Assembly: GCF_026340975.1 (NCBI RefSeq)
Contig: NZ_JAPEOS010000001.1
Location: 4,063,001 to 4,127,000, forward strand
Length of the DNA: 64,000 nt
Reading direction: 5' to 3'
From: Streptomyces sp. NBC_01214
Lineage (GTDB): Bacteria > Actinomycetota > Actinomycetes > Streptomycetales > Streptomycetaceae
Positions within the stretch are counted from its first letter, which is position 1. The number at the start of each line of letters is the position of its first letter. The position numbers and the translations under genes are program-made. A model generated the notes under the pieces. It worked only from the letters and a program-made list of their open reading frames with translations. It made no database searches and was not told the DNA's origin. This document shows, piece by piece, positions 54,953-63,470 of this stretch.

Positions 54953-55207
54953 ATGTCCGACCGGCTGACCCTGGAGGAACTGGCGGCCCTCATGAAGAAG
55001 GCCGGCATCACCGTCGATCCCGCGGAGTTGGCGAGCCGTCCGCACTCCGCCTTCGACGAGTACGGCCTCGATCCGCTGGGCCTGCTCGGGATCGTCGGCG
55101 AACTGGAGAACCGGCGGGGGCGGGCCCTGCCCACCCGCGCCGACCGCTGCAAGACCCCCGGGGAATTCCTCGACCTCGTCAACCACAGTCTGATGACAGG
55201 AGCCTGA
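54953..55207 (+). CDS. Acyl carrier protein, WhiE ORFV type, lacking the phosphopantetheine serine
   Basis: 84 residues after GAAGGGAG. A complete four-helix ACP (LTLEELAALMKKAGI, ELENRRGRALP, TPGEFLDLVNHSL). At the attachment site the normal Asp-Ser-Leu is Asp-Pro-Leu: GLDPLGLLG with codon CCG at 55073-55075, residue 41. A single TCG-to-CCG change would explain it. As written the protein cannot carry the 4'-phosphopantetheine arm. Possible sequencing error, recent mutation or a non-working cluster. Confidence 0.88.
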   Translation: MSDRLTLEELAALMKKAGITVDPAELASRPHSAFDEYGLDPLGLLGIVGELENRRGRALPTRADRCKTPGEFLDLVNHSLMTGA

Positions 55208-55208
55208 C

Positions 55209-55688
55209 ATGCCAGGACACACCGAGAACGAGATCACCGTCAACGCGCCCGTGGACCTCGTCTGGGAGATGACCAACGATCTCCCCAGCTGGCCGCAGCT
55301 GTTCAGCGAGTACGCCTCCCTGGAGGTCATCGAGGAGAAGGGCGACACCACCCGCTTCCGCCTGACCATGCACCCCGACGAGAACGGCAAGGTGTGGAGC
55401 TGGGTCTCGGAGCGGACCGTCGACCGCAAGGGCCTCACCGTCCGCGCCCGGCGCGTGGAGACCGGCCCGTTCGCCCACATGGACATCCACTGGCAGTACT
55501 TCAAGGTGCCCGGCGGCACCCGGATGAAGTGGACCCAGGACTTCGCGATGAAGCCGGACGCCCCCGTCGACGACGCGTGGATGACCGACAACATCAACCG
55601 CAACTCCCCGATCCAGATGGCGCTCATCCGGGACAAGATCGAGAAGCGCCAGCGCGAGGGCCGCGCCCCCGCCGTCAGCCGAGTCTGA
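55209..55688 (+). CDS. Aromatase/cyclase (SRPBCC), WhiE ORFVI type
   Basis: 159 residues, one base after the ACP stop. START-like fold: NEITVNAPVDLVWEMTNDLPSWPQLF near the N terminus and the pocket strands HMDIHWQYFKVPGGTRMKW, with the end helix NRNSPIQMALIRDKIEK. Equivalent to TcmN N-terminal and WhiE-ORFVI cyclases, which direct first-ring cyclisation. Confidence 0.88.
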   Translation: MPGHTENEITVNAPVDLVWEMTNDLPSWPQLFSEYASLEVIEEKGDTTRFRLTMHPDENGKVWSWVSERTVDRKGLTVRARRVETGPFAHMDIHWQYFKVPGGTRMKWTQDFAMKPDAPVDDAWMTDNINRNSPIQMALIRDKIEKRQREGRAPAVSRV

Positions 55689-55708
55689 GACGAAAGGCGA
55701 GCACCCGG

Positions 55709-56050
55709 ATGAACCAGACGCACCGCGCCCTCATCGTCGCCCGGATGGCGCCGGGATCGGCCCCGGACATCGCCGAACTCTTCACGGGTTCGGACGCGGG
55801 TGAACTCCCGCACCTGGTGGGGGTCACGCGCCGCAGCCTGTTCCAGTTCGGCGACGTCTACCTGCACTTGATCGAGTCGGACCGGCCGCCCGGCCCGGCC
55901 ATCGCGAAGGTCACCGAGCACCCGGAGTTCCGGGACCTCAGCGAGCGGCTGACCGCCTACATCAGCCCGCACAACCCGGACACCTGGCGCAGCCCGAAGG
56001 ACGCCATGGCCCACGAGTTCTACCGCTGGGAGAACCCCGGCGCGAAGTGA
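55709..56050 (+). CDS. TcmI-type polyketide cyclase, WhiE ORFVII type
   Basis: 113 residues. Dimeric ferredoxin-like fold of the TcmI family: RALIVARMAPGSAPDIAELF, HLVGVTRRSLFQFGDVYLHLIE, and the end DAMAHEFYRWE. Catalyses a late ring closure. A strong terminator follows, ending the operon. Confidence 0.9.
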   Translation: MNQTHRALIVARMAPGSAPDIAELFTGSDAGELPHLVGVTRRSLFQFGDVYLHLIESDRPPGPAIAKVTEHPEFRDLSERLTAYISPHNPDTWRSPKDAMAHEFYRWENPGAK

Positions 56051-56064
56051 CCCGCGGCCCGGAC

Positions 56065-56094
56065 GGGACCCGCACACCGGAGTGTGCGGGTCCC
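56065..56094 (+). terminator. Terminator of the spore-pigment operon
   Basis: A 13-bp perfect stem with CGGA tetraloop, starting 15 bases after the cyclase stop. No T-run. Confidence 0.8.
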
Positions 56095-56147
56095 GCCGCG
56101 TGTGGCCGATCACCGCAGAGCGCAGGAAGAGAGCAGGAGAAGACGGC

Positions 56148-56855
56148 ATGAACCCGACCGACACCGACCACTTCCCGGCGGATCCGGCCCGTCCGCACGA
56201 CGGCGAGCACGCCCGTACCTCCCTGCACGTGCTCGTCCTGTCCGGTTCCTCCCGCACCGGATCGGTCAACGCCCGCCTCGGCTCCCTGGCCGCCGCCCTG
56301 GTGTCCCGGGCGGGCGCCACCGCACGGGCCGCCACGCTCGGCGACTTCCCGATGCCGCCGTACGACGGCGACGTGGAGGCCGACGAGGGACTGCCCGAAG
56401 GGGCCCTGGCCCTGTGCGCGCGGATCGAGGCCGCGCAGGCGCTGATCATCGCCTCCCCCGAGTACAACGCCTCCGTCCCGGGCGTGCTCAAGAACGCCAT
56501 CGACTGGGTCTCCCGCTACCGCCCGCAGCCCTTCAAGGACAAGCAGACCCTGCTGGTGTCGGCCTCGCCCTCGATGGTCGGCGGCAACCGCGGGCTGTGG
56601 GCCCTGCGGGTACCGCTGGAGCACCTCGGTGCGCGCGTCTACCCGGACATGTTCAGCCTGGCGGGGGCCCACCAGGCGTTCACCGAGGACGGCGCCCTCG
56701 CCGATCCGGGCCTCGGCGAGCGCCTCACCACTACGATCGGCTCCTTCCTCGACCTCGTCGAGGCCGACACCCGCTACCTGTGCCTCCAGCGCCGCTGGTA
56801 CGAGTTCCTGGGCGACCGCACCGACGCCCCCGTGACCGCGCGCGCCCAGGACTGA
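56148..56855 (+). CDS. NADPH-dependent FMN reductase-like protein
   Basis: 235 residues, ATG after CAGGAG. Flavodoxin-like fold: LVLSGSSRTGSVNARLGSLAA (phosphate-binding), then IIASPEYNASVPGVLKNAIDWVSR, typical of NAD(P)H:FMN reductases and azoreductases. It may supply reduced flavin for a pigment-modifying oxygenase or be unrelated; it is outside the operon terminator. Confidence 0.85.
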   Translation: MNPTDTDHFPADPARPHDGEHARTSLHVLVLSGSSRTGSVNARLGSLAAALVSRAGATARAATLGDFPMPPYDGDVEADEGLPEGALALCARIEAAQALIIASPEYNASVPGVLKNAIDWVSRYRPQPFKDKQTLLVSASPSMVGGNRGLWALRVPLEHLGARVYPDMFSLAGAHQAFTEDGALADPGLGERLTTTIGSFLDLVEADTRYLCLQRRWYEFLGDRTDAPVTARAQD

Positions 56856-56921
56856 TCATCATCGGCCACAGGGGGTGAGCTATGTTGGAGCGCGAGTGAC
56901 ATCAGTTAGGGAGGCCCTCGA

Positions 56922-57839
56922 GTGTCATCGGGGCAGCAGGCACGCGCACAAGCGGCTGCGATCACACCAGGGGGTCAGTCGTCCGAAGAGGTCCGTCCTC
57001 CGGCCGACCGGCTCCTCGCGCTCTTCGACGGACGCCGCCTGTCACCGGGCCAGCGCCGCATCGCCCAGTACCTGATCGACCACCTCACCGAGGCTGCGTT
57101 CCTCTCGATCACCGAACTGGCCGAGCGGGTGGGCGTGAGCCAGCCCTCCGTGACCCGGTTCGCCGCCTCCCTCGGCTTCAGCGGCTACCCCGCCCTGCGG
57201 GACGTGTTGCAGCCGATCGCGCTCAGCGCCGTCGCCGGCGCCCCGGACACCCGCGCGCAGATCCGCCGCAACGAGCTGCAGGAAGCCGTCGACGCCGAGA
57301 TCGAGAACCTGGAGAACGTGCGCAGGCTGCTCGCCGACACCGACCAGGTGCTCGACATCGGCCGCGAGCTGGCCGCCTCCGTGCCGCTGACCATCCTCGG
57401 CCTGCGCATCTCGGTCTCGCTCGCGGAGTACTTCGCTTACGCGGCCCGGCGCATCCACCCCGACGTGCGCCTGGTGACCCGCGGCGGCAGCGTCGCCTTC
57501 GACGCGCTGCTGCAGTCCAGGGCGGCCGGCGGGACCTGGGTGCTGGCCTTCGCGATGCCGCGACACGCCAAGGAGACGCTGGCCGCCATCCGCGCCGCCC
57601 GCAGTACGGGGTTGCGTGTGGTCCTGATCACGGACCCCACCCTGGGGCCGCTGGTGGACGAGGCGGACGTGTCCCTGACCGCGGGCACCGGGTCCCGGCT
57701 GGTTTTCGACTCGTACGCGGCGCCCGGAATGCTGTCCGCGGCCCTGTTGCAGGCGATGGCCGACGCGGACCCGGAGCGGACCCAGGCCCGACTGGAGGGC
57801 TACGAGCACGTGGCCGACCAGCACGGCTTCTTCCTTTAG
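56922..57839 (+). CDS. MurR/RpiR-family transcriptional regulator
   Basis: 305 residues, GTG after AGGGAGG. N-terminal HTH_6 (ITELAERVGVSQPSVTRFAASLGFSGYPALRDVL) and C-terminal SIS sugar-phosphate domain (LTILGLRISVSLAEYFAYAARR, WVLAFAMPRHAKETLAAI). Such proteins sense phosphosugars. A TGAAA/TTTCA palindrome 47 bases after its stop may be its operator for the following small gene. Confidence 0.88.
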   Translation: MSSGQQARAQAAAITPGGQSSEEVRPPADRLLALFDGRRLSPGQRRIAQYLIDHLTEAAFLSITELAERVGVSQPSVTRFAASLGFSGYPALRDVLQPIALSAVAGAPDTRAQIRRNELQEAVDAEIENLENVRRLLADTDQVLDIGRELAASVPLTILGLRISVSLAEYFAYAARRIHPDVRLVTRGGSVAFDALLQSRAAGGTWVLAFAMPRHAKETLAAIRAARSTGLRVVLITDPTLGPLVDEADVSLTAGTGSRLVFDSYAAPGMLSAALLQAMADADPERTQARLEGYEHVADQHGFFL

Positions 57840-57885
57840 GTCGTACCGTCCTGCTTCACCAGGCGATATTCAGCCCTCGCGGTGC

Positions 57886-57899
57886 ATGAAATTTTTCAT
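57886..57899. promoter_or_regulatory. Candidate RpiR operator
   Basis: ATGAAA-TT-TTTCAT, the kind of TGAAA-N-TTTCA palindrome bound by several MurR/RpiR proteins. It lies in an AT-rich patch directly followed by TTGCTT and TATATA boxes of a promoter pointing right. Confidence 0.55.
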
Positions 57900-57975
57900 A
57901 CGCTTGCTTACTCGACGGTATATATGTTTACTGGCGACGGCGCTCCGGATCCACCAGATGCCAAGGAGGACCCCC

Positions 57976-58185
57976 ATGTCCTCCCGAACGTACTCGCGGT
58001 ACGACGAACCTCCTCAGGTCGCGACCGCGTGTCGGGTCCAGGCTTTGGATCCCCGCAGAGCGCCCATGGCGGCCTCGGTCAACCCCTGGGCCGAGGCCGC
58101 CCCCCAAGAACGTCTCGATCAGAGTTCGACTCCACTCGGAAGTGACGAGAATGCCTCAGACGGCCACGTACACCCTCAGCCCTGA
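57976..58185 (+). CDS. Candidate small protein under RpiR-type control
   Basis: 69 residues if translated. The support is a near-perfect AAGGAGGA site six to eight bases before the ATG and an AT-rich promoter with operator just upstream. The sequence (SSRTYSRYDEPPQV ... SVNPWAEAAPQERL) matches nothing I know and may be disordered. It overlaps the next gene by 35 bases in another frame, which argues for caution. Confidence 0.4.
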   Translation: MSSRTYSRYDEPPQVATACRVQALDPRRAPMAASVNPWAEAAPQERLDQSSTPLGSDENASDGHVHPQP

Positions 58186-58537
58186 CTGGCCCATGCAGGT
58201 CAAGGCGCCCGGGACGCACGACTGGGAGCGCAGTGCCACGCGCTGGCTGCGGGATCTGCTCCCGGCCCGCTACGGCGGCTACCTGACCCTCACTCGCCAC
58301 CACGCGCTCCTGGCGCGGCACGTCCAGCTCCAGCTGCAGCACGAGATGCGCGCGGTGCGGACGGCCCTGCAGACCAGCCGCGCCGAGCTGCCCACCATGG
58401 GCATCGCCGAGTCGGTCATCGAGAACTCGATCAGGATGTACGCCATCGAGCTGGAGCAGCTGGGCCGGCTCTCCCGCGGCGCACGCCTCGTGTCCGACGC
58501 GCTCCTCGTCGGCACCCCCGCCCAGCGCAGGCGCTGA
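58151..58537 (+). CDS. Conserved hypothetical helical protein
   Basis: 128 residues from ATG; a GTG three codons upstream is possible. Mostly alpha-helical (TRHHALLARHVQLQLQHEMR, SVIENSIRMYAIELEQLGRL). No known domain, signal or membrane segment. Possibly cotranscribed with the small upstream ORF. Confidence 0.6.
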   Translation: MPQTATYTLSPDWPMQVKAPGTHDWERSATRWLRDLLPARYGGYLTLTRHHALLARHVQLQLQHEMRAVRTALQTSRAELPTMGIAESVIENSIRMYAIELEQLGRLSRGARLVSDALLVGTPAQRRR

Positions 58538-58592
58538 CCGCGACGTCCGCTGCGCCCTCGCGCCCGCCACGTGCGCTGTGTCCTCCGCGCCG

Positions 58593-58976
58593 TCACACCG
58601 GTTGCGTCGGCTGCCAGGAGCGGAGTCGGGCGGCCACGTCGAAGACGGTGGCGCGCAGCATGCGGATGTCGGTGATGAGGTCGCGCCACTGCTCGTAGGT
58701 GGCGTCCACCGCCTCGCCACAGGCCTCGATGTACGCGACGGCGACCCCGTAGGCGAAGTATTCGTTGGAGTCGGGGAGCGGTCGGAGCAGCACGATCGCG
58801 TCGAGCAGCGCGGCCGCGCGCCAGTAGGCGTCGGGGTCGTCCACTTCCAGGCTGGGCGTGTTCACCCGGTGCCGGGCCACGGCGGCGACCAGGGCGGAGT
58901 GGTCGGCCACCGCCACGTCCTTGAACAGCGCCTCCTGCCGCTCCAGCAGCCAGCGATGATCGATGTGCAGTTCCAC
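58593..58976 (-). CDS. Doc/Fic-like toxin-family protein with degenerate motif
   Basis: 127 residues. The pattern HIDHRWLLERQEALF, ALVAAVARHRVNTPSLEV, YWRAAALLDAIVLLRPLP and YGVAVAYIEACGEAVD matches Streptomyces proteins annotated as Fic/Doc toxin components. The Fic motif (HxFx-D/N-A/G-NKR in Doc) is reduced to RPLPDSNEY, without the catalytic His. No antitoxin gene lies upstream. Activity as an AMP- or phosphotransferase is doubtful. Confidence 0.65.
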   Translation of the reverse strand: MELHIDHRWLLERQEALFKDVAVADHSALVAAVARHRVNTPSLEVDDPDAYWRAAALLDAIVLLRPLPDSNEYFAYGVAVAYIEACGEAVDATYEQWRDLITDIRMLRATVFDVAARLRSWQPTQPV

Positions 58977-59042
58977 GCCTCCGAGTATCCCCGCCCGGGG
59001 CCCGGCCGTGGGGCTTTTCCGGTCGGGCGGGGACGCGCGGGA

Positions 59043-59918
59043 TTACGGCTTGGGCAGCACGCAGCCGGGGCGGTTCAGGTCGATCTTGTTGCCGGGCGCG
59101 ATGCAGGGGACGACGATGTACGTCTGCTGCGCGTAGTTGATGCCCTGGCGGACCGTCACGTTGCCGTTCTGGTCGACCTCGCACGGGTTGTTCACCGTGC
59201 AGCGGGCGCCGTCCTCATTGCCCGTGTTGTTGACGGCGACGACCTTGCCGGTCGTCGTGTCGACCACCGGTGACCCGGAGGTGCCGCCGATGGTGTTGCA
59301 GGCGGAGGTGTAGCGGACCGAGTCCTTCCAGGTCCAGTCGCCCTCCTTGAGGCGGTAGGCGAAGCCGTCCACGTTGCAGCTGTAGATCCGCTTCCAGTAG
59401 CCGGAGACCACCTTGATCGCCGAGCCCTGGGTCGGGCGTGCGCCCTCGAGGGTGAGCGCGGTGATGCCGTACTGGCTCTGGATCTGGGCGTAGGTGCGGG
59501 TGAGCTGGTAGATCGAGATGTCGGTGTCGGTCATCGTCGCATACGCGATCTTGCTCGCGCGGAGCGTTCCGACCTTCGATCCCGCCGAGTTGAGCAGCGA
59601 GAACGAGCGGCTGGACGGGCGGTCCTTGACGACCTCGCCGGCCGCGGGGAAGCCCGACTCCAGACAGTGCCCGTTGGACAGGACCAGCGCGAGGTCGTTC
59701 GGCTGGGAGCCGGGCGCGCGCACGACGGAACCGGAACAGTTGCTGAGGGCCACGGTGCCCGCGAAGTCGACCGCGGCGGCGGTGGCCTCGGGGGCGGGGG
59801 CTGCGGGGGCTGCTGTGGCGGGGGGCGCGGGTGTGGTGGTGGGCGCGGCCACGGCGGGGGTGGCCGCCGCTCCCAGAAGGAGCAGGGAGAGTAATGCGCC
59901 GGTGAGAGGCTTGTTCAT
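59043..59918 (-). CDS. Secreted trypsin-like serine protease
   Basis: 291 residues. Signal peptide ends AVAA; an Ala/Pro/Thr-rich pro-region runs to about 48. Chymotrypsin fold with catalytic His in LSNGHCLES near residue 82, Asp in TDTDISIYQL near 130 and Ser in IGGTSGSPVVD near 217. Six or more cysteines for disulphides. Single gene with GAGGGGAA upstream of the ATG. Confidence 0.88.
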   Translation of the reverse strand: MNKPLTGALLSLLLLGAAATPAVAAPTTTPAPPATAAPAAPAPEATAAAVDFAGTVALSNCSGSVVRAPGSQPNDLALVLSNGHCLESGFPAAGEVVKDRPSSRSFSLLNSAGSKVGTLRASKIAYATMTDTDISIYQLTRTYAQIQSQYGITALTLEGARPTQGSAIKVVSGYWKRIYSCNVDGFAYRLKEGDWTWKDSVRYTSACNTIGGTSGSPVVDTTTGKVVAVNNTGNEDGARCTVNNPCEVDQNGNVTVRQGINYAQQTYIVVPCIAPGNKIDLNRPGCVLPKP

Positions 59919-60147
59919 GTGGGGGTTCCCCTCTGCTGACAATGCGACCGAAGATCCTCCGGTTGTCATGCGCATTGTTGGGACCCGGGCTTCAAGTCGC
60001 AAGACCGCATGGCGAGTTGACGCGGGTACCGGGGGAGGGGTCCCGGACGGCTCCGAGTGCACAGATAACGGACTGCGCACAGGTGTTCCGCACCGGTGGC
60101 TTTGCCTCCTACGGTCGGGGCAGCACAGTTCCGGACCAGGAGGCAAT

Positions 60148-60654
60148 GTGAAGCGCGAGATCGACATCGACCAGCTGGTGACGGCGATGAAGGCGGTCGA
60201 CGAGGCGGGGCGGCTCTTCGAGGAGGCGCGCGCCGTGTACGAGGCGCGCGGCCTCAAGCGGATCAGCGACGACTTCAAAGTGGCGGGCGGCTCCGTCCAG
60301 ACCCTGCAGGGCGCCGAGGAGATGGCCCTCGGGGCCCGCAAGTACCTCGCCGAACTCGCGCTGATCGCCGGCTACGCGGCCGCCGGTCTCGACGAGCGCG
60401 CGGGCGAGAGACCGGAGACCGCCCGGGCCGGCTTCCCCGGCCTTGCGGGCGGCGGTGCCCGCATGGCCCGCCCGCTGCTCGATCCCACCGTGGAGGGGCT
60501 GCGGCTGCTACTGGCCGTCGACTTCTTCGAGCCCGCCTTCAAGGCCGCGATCGAGGAAGTCGTGCAGGCCGAGAAGGCCACCTACCCCGACCCCTCCACG
60601 TTCCGCATCCCCACGCGCGGCGACCGCGCCGCCGGCGTCGGCCGTACCCCCTGA
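60148..60654 (+). CDS. Hypothetical soluble protein
   Basis: 168 residues from GTG after CAGGAGG. Two long helices at the N terminus (IDQLVTAMKAVDEAGRLFEE, LGARKYLAELALIAGYAAAG) and an acidic middle; no family recognised. Codon bias is typical of the host, so it is probably real. Confidence 0.55.
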   Translation: MKREIDIDQLVTAMKAVDEAGRLFEEARAVYEARGLKRISDDFKVAGGSVQTLQGAEEMALGARKYLAELALIAGYAAAGLDERAGERPETARAGFPGLAGGGARMARPLLDPTVEGLRLLLAVDFFEPAFKAAIEEVVQAEKATYPDPSTFRIPTRGDRAAGVGRTP

Positions 60655-60690
60655 GGTGCCGGGCCGGGCCGACGGGGCGAGGCTGGGGGT

Positions 60691-60936
60691 ATGCATCATG
60701 CACCCGTCGTCGTGCACCGGATCTTCCCGTCGGGGGGCCGGCAGGTGACCCTGCGGACCTCGAACGGAGAGGAGGCCCTGGGCCTGGCCCGCTCCGACGA
60801 GGACGTCATCGAGTTCCTGCGCCGCGCCGGCATGCCGGACCCCGACGAGGTGGTCCTCGGCGGCACCGAACTACTGGACTGGGAGTGGGACACCCCCCAC
60901 GTGTACGAGGCCGACCCGCCGACCGACGACCTCTGA
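60691..60936 (+). CDS. Small conserved hypothetical protein
   Basis: 81 residues. Compact alpha/beta protein (VVVHRIFPSGGRQVTLRT, DEDVIEFLRRAG, ELLDWEWDTPHVYEAD) with an acidic tail. No domain recognised. It lies between an unknown gene and a convergent aldo/keto reductase. Confidence 0.55.
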   Translation: MHHAPVVVHRIFPSGGRQVTLRTSNGEEALGLARSDEDVIEFLRRAGMPDPDEVVLGGTELLDWEWDTPHVYEADPPTDDL

Positions 60937-60959
60937 GCGGGGCCTGCCGGCCGGTCCGG

Positions 60960-61859
60960 TCAGCCGTGGTGCACGGCTTCCAGGACGGCCAGATCCTCCT
61001 CGGACAGCCGCAGGGCCCCCGCGGCCACGTTCGCGTCGAGGTGATCCGGGTCACCGGTGCCGGGAATGGCCAGAACGTGTCGCCCCCGCCCGAGCGTCCA
61101 CGCCAGTCGTACCTGCGCCGGGCTCGCGCCGTGCGCCCGGGCGACGGCACGCACCTCCTCGTGCTCGGCACCGCTCGCGCCGGCCTGCCGTCCGGTCCCG
61201 GCGATGGAGTAGAAGGGGACGAACGCGATGCCCTGCTCGCCGCAGGTGCGCACGAACCCGTCGTGCTCGGGGCGCACCCCGATCCCGTACATGTTCTGTA
61301 CGCAGACCACCGGCGCGATGGCGCGGGCCTCGGCGAGGTGCTCGGGCGTGACGTTGGAGATGCCGAGATGGCGGATGAGGCCCGCCTCGCGGAGTTCGGC
61401 CAGCGCGCCGAAGCGCTCGGCGATGGAGCCGGTCCCGACGATGCGCAGGTTCACCACGTCGAGGTGGTCGCGGCCGAGCTGGCGCAGGTTCTCCTCGACC
61501 TGGCCGCGCAGCCGCTCCGGGGTGGCGTGGCTCCACACCCCGGAGGGGTCGCGGCCCGGTCCGACCTTGGTGGTGATCACGAGGTCCTCCGGATAGGGCG
61601 ACAGTGCGGCGTTGATCAGCTCGTTGGCGGAGCGCAGCGGCGAGAAGTAGAACGCGGCGGTGTCGATGTGGTTCACCCCGAGCTCGACCGCCCGGCGCAG
61701 TACGCCGATCGCCTGGCCGCGGTCCCGGGGTACGGCGTCGTCCGCGAACGCCTCGCCGGTCTGGGGCAGGCGCATCGCGCCGAAGCCGATCCGGTTGATC
61801 TTCAGGTCGCCGAGGTTCCAGGTGCCCGCCGCGTCGGCGGCCGTCGTCTGTGAGGTCAT
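60960..61859 (-). CDS. Aldo/keto reductase
   Basis: 299 residues. TIM-barrel AKR with catalytic Asp and Tyr in VNHIDTAAFY near residue 58-67, Lys in VITTKVG near 96 and His in GVWSHATPE. The coenzyme-binding end is HVLAIPGTGDPDHLDANVAA. NADPH-dependent carbonyl reduction; substrate unknown. Divergent from the ArsR-type regulator with a 70-bp gap. Confidence 0.88.
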   Translation of the reverse strand: MTSQTTAADAAGTWNLGDLKINRIGFGAMRLPQTGEAFADDAVPRDRGQAIGVLRRAVELGVNHIDTAAFYFSPLRSANELINAALSPYPEDLVITTKVGPGRDPSGVWSHATPERLRGQVEENLRQLGRDHLDVVNLRIVGTGSIAERFGALAELREAGLIRHLGISNVTPEHLAEARAIAPVVCVQNMYGIGVRPEHDGFVRTCGEQGIAFVPFYSIAGTGRQAGASGAEHEEVRAVARAHGASPAQVRLAWTLGRGRHVLAIPGTGDPDHLDANVAAGALRLSEEDLAVLEAVHHG

Positions 61860-61929
61860 GCCCGGATGATCGCCACCCGGTAGGCTGCCAGGCCATTGAT
61901 TAGGGCATGACTGAATCCTCGGAGGAGCG

Positions 61930-62955
61930 GTGCGGGCCGAGCTGGCGTTCTCCGTGAGCGATCTCGCGCAGATGCGGTTCGCGGTCTCACCGATGTGGGA
62001 GGTCGGGCCCAGCTACCGGCTGCTGGCTTCCGGGGCCAGGTCCCCCGTGCACCGGCCCTGGACCGAGCAGGTGCGGCCGCGGTTGGCGGCCGCCGACCTC
62101 GACCGGGGCTGGCTGGCAGAACTGATCCCGCCCGCGGGGTACGTACCCGACTTCCTCAACCCGGCGCCCACCGGGCCGGCGCCCACCCTGGCGGAGGAAC
62201 TGGTCAGGATCCGGGCCACGCCCACCTCCCGGGTCCGCCAGGACCTCGACCGCCTGCGACGGGAACGGGGAGCCCTCGGCCCGCGCACGCGGACCCTGTA
62301 CGCCGACCCGCGGGCCCGCCTGGCCCGGGTCGCGGAAGAGATCGGGACCTACTGGGAGCTGGCCCTGGCACCCTACTGGGCGCGGATCCGCGCGGTACTC
62401 GACGCCGATGTCTTCCACCGGGCCCGGCAGGCCGCCGAGCACGGAGCGGGCCGCCTCTTCAACGACCTGCACCCCTCGGTGAGCTGGGGCGACGACGCGC
62501 TCCGGCTGTCCCGCCGGCACCGCCCCCTGTCCCGCGGGACGGCGGGCGCCGGGCTGCTGCTGATCCCCTCGGTCTTCACCGGACCGGTCCCCTTCACCCG
62601 CGTGACGCCCCCGGAACCGCCGCAACTCGCCTATCCGGCGCGCGGCACCGGCTCACTGTGGGAACCCCGGCCCGCCGGCCGGACCGAGGCCCTGGCCGCC
62701 GTGCTCGGCCGCTCCCGCACCCGGCTGCTGACCGAACTGGAAACCCCCGCCTCCACCACCGAACTGGCCCGCCGTACCGGGCTCTCGGCCGCCGGAGTGT
62801 CCCAGTACCTGACCGCGCTGCGCGCCGCGGGCCTGGTCAGCGCCCACCGGGCCGGCCGCTCCGTGCTCTATGCCCGCACCGCCGTCGCCGAGGCCCTCCT
62901 CGTTGCCTACACTCCAGGCGTGGAGCGGGGACGATCTCGGGGAGGGGCATCGTGA
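61930..62955 (+). CDS. ArsR-type winged-helix regulator with DUF5937 domain
   Basis: 341 residues from GTG. A long N-terminal DUF5937-like domain (AELAFSVSDLAQMRFAVSPM) is followed by a C-terminal ArsR wHTH (RTRLLTELETPASTTELARR, LSAAGVSQYLTALRAAGLV). It probably regulates its own operon with the SRPBCC gene, and perhaps the divergent reductase. The GTGA overlap links it to the next gene. Confidence 0.82.
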   Translation: MRAELAFSVSDLAQMRFAVSPMWEVGPSYRLLASGARSPVHRPWTEQVRPRLAAADLDRGWLAELIPPAGYVPDFLNPAPTGPAPTLAEELVRIRATPTSRVRQDLDRLRRERGALGPRTRTLYADPRARLARVAEEIGTYWELALAPYWARIRAVLDADVFHRARQAAEHGAGRLFNDLHPSVSWGDDALRLSRRHRPLSRGTAGAGLLLIPSVFTGPVPFTRVTPPEPPQLAYPARGTGSLWEPRPAGRTEALAAVLGRSRTRLLTELETPASTTELARRTGLSAAGVSQYLTALRAAGLVSAHRAGRSVLYARTAVAEALLVAYTPGVERGRSRGGAS

Positions 62956-63470
62956 GCGAGCGCCGGTGGAGCCTGGAAGAGCACGTCGTGGTGGACGCCG
63001 CTCCTGCGGACGTCCACCGGATGGTGTCCGACCTGCGGAACATGGGCCGTTGGAGCCCCGAATGCCGCCGCGTCTGGGTGCCCCGGCCGCCGGCCCGCTC
63101 CGGCAGCCGCTTCGTCGGGCTCAACCGGAGAGGGCCGTTCCTCTGGTTCACGGTGGGCCGGATCCAGGCCCTGCGCGCACCGGCGCAGACGCCCGACGGA
63201 TCCGGTGAATTCACCTTCGACGTCGGCATCTTCGGTCTGCCGATCGCACGTTGGGGATACCGCTTCGAGCCGGAGGGCCAGCGCACGCGCGTCACGGAGA
63301 CCTGGCAGGACCTGCGCACCGGCCGGGGCTCCCGGCTGACCGTGCTGCTCGGCACGGTGTTCGCCGGCACCAGCCCGGACCGGCGCATCGCGGTCAACCG
63401 CGCCGGGATGCGCACGACCCTGGACCGTCTCGCGGCCGGCTTCGGCGGGGTCACGCAGCCCCGTCCTTGA
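62952..63470 (+). CDS. SRPBCC-family protein
   Basis: 172 residues from GTG after GGAGGGG. START-like hydrophobic-cavity fold: EEHVVVDAAPADVHRMVSDL, MGRWSPECRRVWVP and the late GYRFEPEGQRTRVTETW. Likely binds a lipid or aromatic ligand that may relate to the coupled regulator. Its end overlaps the convergent SHOCT gene by 20 bases. Confidence 0.82.
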   Translation: MSERRWSLEEHVVVDAAPADVHRMVSDLRNMGRWSPECRRVWVPRPPARSGSRFVGLNRRGPFLWFTVGRIQALRAPAQTPDGSGEFTFDVGIFGLPIARWGYRFEPEGQRTRVTETWQDLRTGRGSRLTVLLGTVFAGTSPDRRIAVNRAGMRTTLDRLAAGFGGVTQPRP

